From Sphacelaria rigidula (taxonomy: Eukaryota; Phaeophyceae; Sphacelariales): a stretch of 31,949 bases of DNA. Position 1 is the first letter of the stretch, and each line of letters opens with the position of its first letter. Position numbers and translations under genes: made by a program. The notes below the pieces were generated by a model, which worked only from the letters and a program-made list of their open reading frames with translations, was not told where the DNA came from and ran no database searches. Positions 1-10,500 of the stretch are shown here, one piece after another. The stretch is taken from positions 1 to 31,949 of the forward strand of contig CAXNAA020000043.1 in assembly GCA_964200075.2 (NCBI GenBank). The letters are read 5' to 3'.

Positions 1-46
1 TTCTCATCCTCAATGAAAAGCACCATCCTCAACATAGATGATCGGC

Positions 47-118
47 TGTTTTTTCCGGGGGGTTTTCTTTTTTCTTTTTTCATTTTTCTTTTTTCGTTTT
101 CTTGGGGGGTTTTGAGGA
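47..118. repeat. Low-complexity pyrimidine/G tract
   Basis: The plus strand is almost only T, C and G, with long T runs broken by two GGGG blocks near 57-62 and 104-109. The open frame through it on the minus strand encodes a lysine/arginine-rich string that merely reflects this composition, so I do not call a gene. Confidence 0.7.
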
Positions 119-128
119 CGAACATTGC

Positions 129-396
129 TCTTGAGCAATGCTACGGTAGGGGTGCACCTTTTTCGCAATTTTTTGTCTAGTTCAGGGGCTCCCCACGATT
201 CTAGACGCACAAGAATATGGGTCAGGGCATCCCCGTTTGTAGATCCATTCGGGATATATATCCCCAGCACATTGGAATAGCAATCTTGGCTTACTCTCGC
301 ATATTTTCATAAGTCGTGTTTTGGATAAGATATAGGGCTCCTAACAATTTTAACCTCAGAAAATATTTGTGTACCCCTACCGTAGCATTACTCTCT
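129..396. mobile_element. Short element with about 28-bp terminal inverted repeats
   Basis: The left end (129-156) contains GCAATGCTACGGTAGGGGTG. The right end (369-396) is its reverse complement with a few mismatches and carries CCCCTACCGTAGCATTACTC. The 268-bp unit has no coding signal. A perfect 8-bp palindrome, CATTGCTC/GAGCAATG (123-140), overlaps the left end. The size and paired ends suit a MITE-like non-autonomous DNA element. I could not fix a target-site duplication, so the borders and superfamily are open. Confidence 0.5.
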
Positions 397-736
397 TGGG
401 CCTTAACTCAATTTTTCAGCTCAATTTTTAGAAATGTGATTTGAAACTTGGCATGGAGAACGACAGAGGTATGCTGAGTAAAAAAAAGATGTGCCTTCAT
501 TTATTTATTTGTCATGAGAGGTTCGGGCGTTCTCGTGAAAAAGTCATCGTTACCATACTAAAATGCCCTCAATCAGTGAAAAAATAAAATAAAACCCAAC
601 CTCTCCCGTTTTCTTGGTTCATCACGACCTAGCAAGGTCCCACACAAAGTTTCAACCCGCAAACACCAAACGTGGGCCGATAAACGGCCTGCAAAATACT
701 GTTCTGAATTTCCGCCGCCTCGGTTTTTCAAATGTA
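397..736. other. Intergenic, no gene seen
   Basis: No coding signal. The stretch 425-490 (a GATTTGAAACTTGGCATGGA-type string followed by an A-rich run) resembles the arms of the foldback at 737-963, so it is probably a decayed relative of that family. Confidence 0.4.
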
Positions 737-963
737 AATTCGCAATTTTTTTCAAGTTGGAAAGTGAAATTTGGTATGGACAATCAACAGTGCCTGAAGA
801 AAAGCTGTCTGTGAGGTCCCAACGTTTTTTTTTTTTTTTTGAAATTCGTGAAATAAAGTCACGAAAAAAAATCGTTGGGACCTCACAGACAGCTTTTCTT
901 CATGCACCGTTGATTGTCCATACAAAATTTCATTTTCCAACTCCAAGAAAAAACTGCGAATTC
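737..963. mobile_element. Long foldback (inverted-repeat) element
   Basis: The arms at 737-824 and 873-963 are near-perfect reverse complements; both contain the string AGAAAAGCTGTCTGTGAGGT, on opposite strands. The 48-bp loop is T-rich and holds a smaller perfect hairpin, TTCGTGA/TCACGAA (845-865). Overlapping open frames on both strands are translations of the same arms and are not genes. The structure fits a MITE or foldback transposon, or a locus able to form a long double-stranded transcript. The high arm identity suggests it is young or was recently corrected. Confidence 0.75.
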
Positions 964-1394
964 GCCTGTGAAGTACAAATCCGCTTGTAGGCTGGCCCAG
1001 CCTGTAGTGTTTTTGCTGTTTTCGCGTTTCGGGTCATTTTCATACCTTTCTCAGCTAATGACGAAAAGGTATACCTTTTCTAGGTCATTTGCTTCTATCT
1101 AAACAAATATGCGGTAAAGACAATTCATCATTGTTGTCTGTCTGTACTGTCTGGACAATGTATGATCGAACGCCTTGTTTGTCGGGCCCACATACCCATA
1201 GAAGGATCAGGAGCTTGCTACTCGCTACCAGCCGATCTACGACTCAGACACCGCTATAGCTACTGCCCTGGATGACGGGCATACTACGGGTGTTGTGTGT
1301 GTGGTGTCGTGCTCGCGCTGCTTGTGATGGGCGTGGCAGCTGTACTTGGAGAAATTCAAATCAATTATCCCGGGTTCACAGATCCGATGGTGTA
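964..1394. other. Intergenic, no gene seen
   Basis: No open frame with recognisable content and no clear repeat structure apart from short GTGT runs near 1290-1310. Confidence 0.4.
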
Positions 1395-1775
1395 TTCAGC
1401 TCATCCCAGCTCATCGATCGTGCGCAACTCATGCTGGGGGAAACATGTGTGCAGATGCCCTACCCTCCTATAGCTCAAGCTGGGGAAAGCATGGCATATG
1501 TGTAGCTCACGTAGGCCCTATAGCTGCTCCTCAGGGGGACAGGTGAGCTATAGCTCATGTAGCGCCCACAGCTCGCCAGGCTGATAGCTGAGCTAGCTCA
1601 TGTAGCTCCATATAGCTCACTTAGGGCACATAGGTGGAGATGAGCTATCTTCTTATAGCTCAATCAAGCCTGGAAAGCATGTGCAGCTCAGGTAACTCAG
1701 GTCTGCTCAGGCTCATCGGTGAGCTTCCCTGGAAAGAGCTATAGCTCGAACTACAGTGAGCTGATGTTTTCGGGA
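1395..1775. repeat. AGCTC/TAGCTCA-rich degenerate tandem repeat
   Basis: The words TAGCTCA, GAGCTA and AGCTCATGTAG recur many times. Two longer diverged copies can be matched: one near 1470-1525 (TATAGCTCAAGCTGGGGAAA, then GCATG and GTGTAGCTCA) and one near 1657-1705 (TATAGCTCAATCAAGCCTGG, then AAAGCATG and GCAGCTCAGG). Because AGCT is self-complementary, both strands look alike. It reads as a decayed satellite-like tract, not coding. Confidence 0.55.
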
Positions 1776-3984
1776 TTTGAATATGAAATATTGAACTGTT
1801 GGTTAATATTCATACTTGTGCGCGAAGGAACATACACGCAACTTTGCCCATCGTTGCACGTAACGCAATAGTCTTTTCATGTTACATCATACCTCACTGA
1901 GCTCACTAACGATACTAACAACATGAGGTTTCCGTAAGCTTTGAGCCGTACCTACAACAATTCAAAAAAAGTACCGTACCCGGTCATCATTACGTCGAAC
2001 CAAAGGAATGTTGCACAGGGTAATGAAAATGAAAATACGGCATAAACAGTTCAACAAGGACACCACAGGTACAACCAGAGTCGACCCACAACTCAGAAGA
2101 CGCCGAGCACGCCGCACCTACAATACACGGCCAGTGTACCATGGGCACAGAAGTAGCCGCCTCTACGAAACAATTCACCAAAGCGCATGACGTACAAGCA
2201 ACTACGGGAAGCAACAACAGCAGCAGCGAAGTTGTATTGAAAGTTACTCTCAACACGCGATGTGTTACTGGCGAGGTGACAACTGCAGCGGAGAGAGGTG
2301 CATGGTCATCGGGTGTTCTGGTAGGGACAGTTTAGGGAAGGTTGGGTCGGGACATGCATGGTTTGGTACGATAATTTTGCGGGTAACGCTTGAGGAGACT
2401 CTTGTACGGGTTGCCATGCATTCTCATGTACAGTTTCAGGGGGAAACCAACGTGCTCCATCTAAGCCTGTCGGTACGGTTTGACCCATGTGTTCGTGTTC
2501 ACCCGCCGGGAAGGTAAATGTAGGATGACGTACTATAACACCCCCTAGGTCGTCGAATTTCAGACCGCGTCCTTTGATAACTGCGGAGCCAGTGCAGAGC
2601 CACGCCGAGGAAGGGAAGACGTTACAGAATATTCGTTAGTCATCGTCCTGAAACTAGCTCCTGTTGCAGTGTAGCATCTTAGACCGGAAAGAAATGCAGC
2701 TTATCTTGGCTGGGGTGTCTTTCCCTTCAACAATCCGAACTAGCTCAACCCGCGAGGGAGTGCCAAGAGCATCGCAAGTGTTGAGGTGCTACATACAAGT
2801 CTTCACTCGGGAACAGAACTTGCGGTTAGAATGTCCAAATCATCGCCGAATGGAAGACCTTGGAGTTACCGTGTGCCAGCCATCATGCGGTTTGCAGCGG
2901 TACTTCACGTGCCGTGGTCAGTAGCTATTTGACTGCAACAGGCAGTAAACACACTTACTTTATAAACTTTGGAGTACAGTACCGGAATCCTGTCTTGTAC
3001 TTGCATGTAAACGCCGCTTGCAGCTGCGGGTTGAGTGACAGAAGAGGGGATGGAGGATACAACATAGTTGATGACCGATTGATTGTGGCACGCTCAGTAC
3101 AGACAGTATCCGTACTTTTCGTGTGTGCAGCTGCGTTGCCGCTGTGCGCCTGTAGTCTTCGTGTGCAGCAGTTTTTTTTGTCGACAGGTAACGTCTAGCG
3201 CCCCAAAAAATCTGCTCGCGGTAAACCTCGGGTGGTGCAAAAACTGCGCTCACAGGTCACTGCCAGTCTCCAGCCCCAACTCCACGGCAATGTCCTCTTT
3301 GTATTGTCCTGTTTTTGCCGAAGCCCCCCATGTGGCAGGGATCTGGCGGTGAGGAAGAGGAGAGGGGGGTCGTTCGCACTTTGCTGTGTACTCTGTTATT
3401 CCTACTCTTCACACCCCCTCTGGAGTTCCTTGCGGGTATGAGTATTTTCCATCCACTGTTCTTGCGTTGGGATGCCCACCTTGTGATCACGGTTGTATTC
3501 GGAGCACACCAAATAATGTGCGACAACCAATCGGTCAGGCAGACCTGTCTGTCCTTGGATACGTGCCCTTGGATAGGTCTCCTTGGAGACGCTTACGGTT
3601 TTTTTTTCTCGAGTTTGGGTTACAAGGGCACGCTAGCGCGGCGTGAACTGTACAACTACTGCCCATCTTGTGTTGAACATGTGAGTGTGGGCGTACTTGG
3701 CCGTGAGATAAGACCACGCGATTACTAGTTTTAGACGACTGCAAGGTAGTTTCCAAGGATAAGGGAATAATCTGATTGGTGGTTTTCCACGTGAATTCTG
3801 TCCCCCTAGCTCTTCAATCTGCCGGAAATAATAAGTGAGGAGCGATGCCCGAGAGGAACGCAGTGATCATTTTGAGAGCTGTGATTGGTCAGGATAGTCA
3901 CTTGTTCCCTTAAAAAGTGGACTACAGATAGGCGACCTCGACGGCAAGCCGTAACGTGCTGTTTACTCTGCTCGCGGTGTGTGC
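1776..3984. other. Intergenic, no gene seen
   Basis: Many short open frames, none with a recognisable domain, consistent codon bias or convincing splice borders. A triplicated CCTTGGA word occurs at about 3552-3585. Gene-free as far as I can see, probably old transposon debris. Confidence 0.35.
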
Positions 3985-4345
3985 CGCCGTCCTGCCCCTT
4001 TTCTCACCGCTAATGGTTCACACTGTCTGTAGGCTTGTTGTGGAACACGATCCAGAGGCATCAGCAGCGTACAGTAGACTGTGTTCAATGGAGAGCGATG
4101 GCACGCTGACTGTTTCGCGCCGTTGCATGACATTCAACACACATACTGACTCTGCACGCATTTGACTTAGAGGTAACAACCCGCCGGAGGTTCTTCGGGA
4201 CTCTTTTCTATATGAATGCCCAACATCCACACCTGCATGAAGAAAGACGTTTTGTGTAGCGAGGTAACAGCTGTTCCTATCCCCAAGTGTGGCTTAGTCC
4301 ATCTGAGTCCGTCCGAGGGGAGTTCGCAGTCTGAAGGTTGAAAAA
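3985..4345 (+). repeat. Diverged direct repeat, copy 1
   Basis: This segment matches 5013-5402 in the same orientation and collinearly. Shared anchors, in order: TGTGCCGCC; AGAGGCATCAGCAGC; GAGAGCGATGGC; CACACATAC then TCTGCACGCAT; TTTTGTGTAGCGAG; and a final GTCTGAGGGTT-type string. Overall similarity is moderate, with many substitutions and small indels. The pair encloses about 670 bp. This could be an old long terminal repeat pair or an ancient tandem duplication. I see no primer-binding site or gag/pol trace, so I leave it as a repeat. Confidence 0.6.
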
Positions 4346-5012
4346 CGGAAAGACAAAATGGTTGATGCACGTCAGATACCTAGGGTTTCTGAAAATACTG
4401 CATCACTGCCTTACGAAGGTAAAGCTGGTCCAGCCATTCCTTGTTCGGACCTGCAACGTCAACTGATTCGATTACTTCGTCACAAAAGCAAAAATCACTC
4501 CCGCTATTACCTCTGCAAACCAATATGAAGCGTTCGACTACAAAGCGCTCCGGTTGGGTTCATGTGCGGTATGGCGGTCCACGACCTTGGCATGTGGGCG
4601 TTTGCGCATCGTTACTTCTACTATGAATACCTCAACTTGTTCCTGTCCACAGGGTCAACCCTTAGACAGCGAGCGTTGCCTCGGAACAGTTTAACAGGCT
4701 TACAGTCCGGAGACATTCGGGGGGTTTTCCAGTGGCTGGGGGGTAGTAGGGGGAGGGGGGGTGTCTGTCTGTCTGCACAGCAGCCGAAAAACCCACCACG
4801 TCAGCCATGTGTGGAAGTTTTCCGCGGAAGATTCTAAGCCAGGAACGAGACTCGAGAGGCGCTGAATGACCATTCTGACCAATCACGGTCGTTAAGATGA
4901 ACACCTAATTCCCCTACACGTGGACTACTTCGGTGTTTACTGGCATATTTCGCTTTGTTCAGGGCAATTCAGCCATAGATCACATGGGTACGAATAACTT
5001 GTGTCGTACTCT
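4346..5012. other. Spacer between the direct repeats
   Basis: No coding signal. It carries the G-rich tract at 4719-4761 and CCAATCAC-type words at 4875-4889 that are the reverse complement of GTGATTGGTCAG near 3882-3894. No retroelement protein motif seen. Confidence 0.35.
4719..4761 (+). other. G-quadruplex-prone tract
   Basis: Four runs of five or more G (about 4719-4724, 4738-4743, 4749-4753 and 4755-4761) lie within 43 bases. They meet the usual four-run pattern for an intramolecular G-quadruplex, though the first loop is long (about 13 bases). Whether it forms or matters is unknown. Confidence 0.55.
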
Positions 5013-5402
5013 GCTTGAAGTCTGTGCCGCCTGTCTGACGCCTCATGTGTTGCCAACATAGCTTCACGCTGTATGTAGTGTTGTAGTTGAACGCTAAGCA
5101 GAGGCATCAGCAGCATTGCAGTAAATTGTGTCTAGTCGAGAGCGATGGCTCTCACTCATACTACCCCTTGCCGTTGAATCCAGCGAAGACATACAGCACA
5201 CATACATAAGATTCTGCACGCATGTGACCGCAGGATCAAAACCGGTCAGGGGTTCTCCGGGACTAATTTCTGTACAGATGCCAAATATCCGCATGATCAT
5301 GAACAAGGCGTTTTGTGTAGCGAGAAAAGAGCTGTTCTGAGCCCCAAATGTGGCATAGTCTAACTCAGTCCCCCTGCGAGGGGGTCGCTGTCTGAGGGTT
5401 AA
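5013..5402 (+). repeat. Diverged direct repeat, copy 2
   Basis: Partner of 3985-4345. It ends with GTCTGAGGGTTAAGCCCC, a terminal string that recurs twice inside the hAT-type element (about 10226-10243 and 10267-10284). That hints that this end belongs to a dispersed repeat family rather than being unique to the pair. Confidence 0.6.
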
Positions 5403-7405
5403 GCCCCCTCGTCCATGCTGCCGTCGTTGCTGTCTACCACTGAGCAGGTAACCTCAAAGCGGGAGTGGTCAGTGAAGCAGCTAGCCGCGTGTGCCGAAGG
5501 AAGAATCAAAGATGCATTCGGCCTCGCAGTTGCAACGGCCCTGGTTCTATGCCCGACCCGCGATACAGCCGCCCCCTTCTACGAACCAGCTGCCGATTTC
5601 TTCGGGCACGAGGTGAAGATTTGCCGTTCGTCTTTTTCGAGGGTCTCGGTATTCTTGCCTTGCCAAGCCCTCGTGAGAATAGATTCTCTCTCGGAATGTT
5701 CATGCCCGCCGGACACATTGCAGGACCACCGCGATCGCGCGTCCGTTCGAACGGTCGCGAACGCATGCGTACCCCCGTACACAGTAAAGTACGAATCCGC
5801 TAACCGGACCCCTAGCATCGGCATTGGCCCGAACAGTCATCTCCTGGGGCGGGTGCGGAGAAACGTGTACACTAAAATTAGCATGGAATCTCGTGGACGC
5901 CTCGTTACAAAGTACGTTTCACGCTCGTGAGTTCGAAATATTCTATACATATATATATATTACATGTGGAACAAATGCCCGGAGTATGTCGCCCGCCAGA
6001 GCAGAATTGCAAGTTGACCCTGACTAAGCCGGAGCCTCCGAACAGCTAGGGGGCTTGTTCGGGGGCTGGTCGTTTCTGAAACGTTGGCCACAAAAAGGGA
6101 AGATGACGCAATTGTCGTACGTTGGTGTGGGAAGAAGAGTGACACCGAGTCGATGCCACTTCGCATGAGCCATTTTGACATACCCTACTGTACATATCTT
6201 TGCGTTTTGGTCCCTAGCTCGAGTCACTAGTGGTTTACGGATTTATTGTTTGTCGTGCAAAGTTCCTGAGTACAGTAATGTGATCTACCCGTCCCTCCTT
6301 GTCGACAGACCCTGTACGAAGGGCAAATCGCCAAGACAGGAAATTTCTCGGACAGGTTTTCCTTTCCAACCTTATAAGCGAAGTACGGGGCTGCCTGGCA
6401 TTTCGTATTATGTCTTGATCGATACGTGACAACCAAGGCGTGCCCTCGTTTTGTCCAATATTCAGTCAGTCATCCAGCCATCCGGGCGCAAAATCATCGT
6501 ATGTAGAGCATAGAGTCGTTCGAAGGGGAAAAAAAACGGCGAAAAAAAAAAGATACTCAAGTTTGTTCACCAAGGAGGCATGTGTCGTGGCGGGTAACAG
6601 CCACAAACTGTTCGGCTTTCCCCCAGTTATCGCGGTTTTGCTCCGGTCATTTTTTGCCCTAGCCTGTGCACTTTCAAACGCCTTTGCATTTTTTATAGAT
6701 GATGACAAAAATTGTGAATTCACGAATCAGCCGGCACACACTTGACACCCCTTTGGTCAGGGCAAACTGTAGCGCGTAATAGGGAGGGTTAAACGTGTCC
6801 TTGATTTGGTGTTGACCACCACCAACCGACCTATAGTTCTCAATCACAAGTATTATACAACTGCAAACGTCCACATCGCACGATCTGAAAGTCAGATTCT
6901 GCATATAGTTCGGTTATTTCCAATAAAGTTACCCCTACGAGATTGCTTCGAGAACCTAATCTGACCGACAGAAATATCTCGAGTGCGAACACCCTGTTTA
7001 GAGGTGCTCGCTTTGAGACATTCGCCACGATGAAAACTCAATATTCGGGAAAAGCAAAACGTACATCGTCGGGTAACGGCAAGCCGCAGCTTCCCGGCGA
7101 TACTTGCCGTGCCTTCATTGTCATCGCATTTATGCCATATGGTACCTCCAGCCGGATCATTAGGTTGGTTCTAAACGCAGCATGATCACGAAAGAAGATA
7201 CCAGAACAGCAGCCTTTTTTTTCAAAAAATTTCCACGCCTGCCTCTTCTGTTACTCCGTGCTACAAATGATTGTACTGTGGAGCTTCCCCGCTGCTGCCA
7301 TATCCTTACAGTGGCAGCTCTTGTTCGACCATTCGCTTTGGTCACTTGGTCACACGAGTGTTTTCCGTGCAGTTGTATTTTCCCCCGAGTATTCTTCACC
7401 GGAGG
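5403..7405. other. Intergenic region upstream of gene 1
   Basis: The longest open frame (5415-5930, 171 codons) is in a CpG-rich stretch with similarly open overlapping frames on both strands, so it looks compositional. A perfect palindrome CCGTTCGAACGG lies near 5742-5753. No recognisable product. The promoter and any upstream exon of gene 1 must lie in the 3' part of this stretch, but I cannot place a TATA box or a start site with confidence. Confidence 0.35.
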
Positions 7406-7540
7406 ATGACGTTAACCACAGTTACTCTTCCGTTCATTTTCCAGGACTGCGTGGAGTTGGTCGGAGATGTTTCTCGCGTCCATGCGACTTCTGAAGGTAC
7501 ACCGAACGCGAAGGCCGGCGGCGTGCGAGCCTCGCAAAAG
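7406..7540 (+). CDS. Gene 1 exon 1
   Basis: Reads [13 protein letters not shown], then [10 protein letters not shown] and an Ala/Gly-rich stretch ending GVRASQK, with donor AAAAG/GTGAGG at 7541. It joins in phase 0 to VPVTILTGF. Alternative: a pyrimidine tract and CCAG at 7441-7444 make a good acceptor, in which case coding starts at 7445 and the true start is further upstream. The 7445-7540 part is well supported; 7406-7444 is not. Confidence 0.7.
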
Positions 7541-10500
7541 GTGAGGAACGCCATCTCCTGTAGCATATTAAACTGCAGGTACTGTAAAGAGTTCCGTTTT
7601 GCGCCGACGGTGGTATTCAATCCGCAGCACTGCTTTTTGTTGTCCATTGATGTCTAATTTCGGAAACACGGTAACAAGAGATTCTCAAAGTGCGATGACG
7701 AGATTACGAATGGTAAAAGAGCCGAAAAATTCAGCGTGCTCAGTAAGAAGTCTAACAATACCTCGGAAAGGGGTGGACCATGGCCATAGGTCAAAACGGA
7801 CGAATCTTGGGCTTGTAAGTAGGGGTACTCAGTAAGTATGGGTGCCGGATACATGCGGAGAGGAAGAGGCAGTGATTGTAGTACGTCCCAAGTACAGCGA
7901 GGTTGTCCTCTTGCTCCGCTGAAGCGGGAAGGAGCGTTGTCCTGACCCTCAGGACGAATCCGATGCGGTGGAGAACGCTAGCAGGCCATGTTTTTTCTTG
8001 ACGAACACGCGCCCTTTTGCTTCCGCTTGACTGTCAGTTCAGGACGACGCCATACCGCCCTTGTTCGGTCTTCGACTGTCTCAAGGTTCTGGTGCGATTA
8101 CTAATGACCAATCAAACTTCGCGCAGGTACCTGTGACGATCCTGACGGGCTTCCTGGGTGCGGGTAAGACGACGATGCTCAACCATCTGCTTCACGTTCA
8201 GCGAGAGAAGAGAATCGCAGTGATCGAGAACGAATTCGGGGAGGTGAGAACCGAATGCCGCCTATGCCTTGGCCCTGTCAGGACTTGATCTGAGACGCCT
8301 CGCCACTTTGTTCCGGCCCGGATATGGAGGACTGCAGCGGCATGATGAACTGGGCCGCTCAACTTATCTCTCAAATCCGTTTTATTTTGGCTGCGCTGAT
8401 CGAGTAACAGATGGCATGGATGTCCTTGTTGATGGCCCCCAACCCCTGATACGATGGAATCATGTCGATGAGACCGTGGTTTGTATTGCACGACGCGCAG
8501 CTTCAAAGACAAGGGTTGGCATCGTGGAGGATCTGGAATGGAAACAGATGGTCGTTGGCAGGCAGTCTATCTGTGTCATTGGCCGAATGCTTTCATTGCC
8601 TCCATGGCTTTTACTCGATGCTGTCGACGGGTGTGGCTATATTCATTCTCCCGGCCTCGAGTTTTTCATAGGTCTGGTGAAAGAGGGGAGCTCAAGATCA
8701 TCGTGATGCGAGTCTGGTGTGCTGTGTTCACGCAACTGGTGACTAGTGGAAAGGAGTACCCTGACAACAATCCAGTCCGACGAGCACACCGTGAGACTGT
8801 TTCAGCAGCACTCGCGATCTGGTGCGTTTAGGCACCTGTACCACTGTCACAACAATATTGCCGCATTTCGTGGAGCCCAAAGATATCATGAGATTTGTCC
8901 TCTTGATCGCGACTATCACCTTGTCATCGAGAGCCAGGCACGAACGGAGCTGTCTGTTCTTTACCACTTGTTCATTTATTATGGTCCACTCTGTGAATCA
9001 ACCGGGGTTTTTTTCGGTGTATGCTACAATCTCAAGCTAAGCACAAGGTGCAAGAGCCGCGACTTCCCCCTACAATCCATCGTTTACCGGCCTCTCGTCC
9101 ACGACTCCTGCACAACTTTCCACACATTTGTCCAGCATTTTCATCCGGTGTTGAGAGGAGAAAGCTCTACGCCGTGGTTCTCGCCTCTGCTTTTTGCTTC
9201 CGCCATCATTTTAGACGATCAAAACACGCTGGTTCCTATCACCACTCAGGCGAAGACCACGGTGAGACTGTCAGCAACTTTGTGCTCGGATTCCCTATTC
9301 GCCGTCGCGACCGCTGTAAAATGTTGGCACTAGAGTTCGGTATTGGGTCTGAAACTGGCCCCATCTCGCATAAGAAATATCATATCCGGATATTTGGACT
9401 ATCTTATGCGTATCCGAGATCACACCCGATATCCCTCCAGATATCTCTGGATATAAGGACGATTCGTTCAGATTACACATATTTACTCGAAGGGTGTGAT
9501 ATACTCATGTGCTTCATGTGTGTGTAACCAGTGACAAGTTACGTGTATCATCACTCATACAGGTATGCATGTGCCGGGCATACTACGTAGAGTCACACAC
9601 GACAGCGCTAGAGGGACGATGCGCCCAAACGCTCAAACGCCAAGAAGCAGAGCAAACAAGTAGAAACGAGACACGCCTTCAAGTGACGGTAGTTGGTGTT
9701 GTTGTAATTTTTTCTTCTGTTATCATATTTGTTGGCGCCTACCGCGCCAAATAGTCGTCTTTCTCACGGTAACCGATAAGCCTGTCAAACAACAATTTTA
9801 ATCCATGCGTCTACCTACAACGCTCCCATTGTCTCCGTGTTGCCATCCCGACTAACGATGCAAAATTTTGTCACAATTCCCGTAATCTCCATCCTCCACA
9901 CCACAAAGGACTATGAACTAGGCGGGCGTAAATCTTCTATAAACTACCACTGCTTCATCACTGCATTCTACCATTAAACCAATAACACAGCGCAAGCACA
10001 AGAGAACCAAATGAAATTGGCTTGGATAATGTGATACCTTGGTCTACCGCCAAGCTACCGCAAAGAAAGAAGTATGCATCGCACACCGCATACGTTCCAC
10101 AACCTGAAAAATGCCTGACAACTCAAAATGTGACTGCATTAGCAAGTACAAAGTTCCACATGTGCTGGTTGGAGTGTAGGAAGAAGAGGTTTTTGGCATC
10201 GTCTGCAACCGGCCTCTTGTGCTTGTCAGTGAGGGTTAACCCCGCCACCGAAAACAGGCGTTCCGTGTCAGTGAGGGTTAGCCCCTCACCAGGGATCTGG
10301 CGTCTGGAGACGACATGATATGGCGTATTCTAGTATTCAAGAAGTCATATCGCGTGATATCCGCGTCTAAATCCTACATTTATTGGGTATATCGCATATA
10401 TTTGGGCAATATATATCATATCTGGAATATCTATGCGAGAATATGCGGATATAGTGAGTAATTTTGGGGGATGTTTTCTCGCATAAGATTGGCCGAAACA

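Noticed and set aside
737-990. Paired open frames with nearly identical peptides on both strands
   Set aside because: They are the two arms of an inverted repeat read in opposite directions.
5415-5930. 171-codon open frame as a gene
   Set aside because: Overlapping frames on both strands are similarly open in this CpG-rich stretch, and no motif or splice context supports it.
8399-8490. Missing exon between NEFGE and CxCC (frame with GMDVLVDG and VDETVV)
   Set aside because: Length and phase do not fit; the unit at 14990-15046 fits both and the family pattern.
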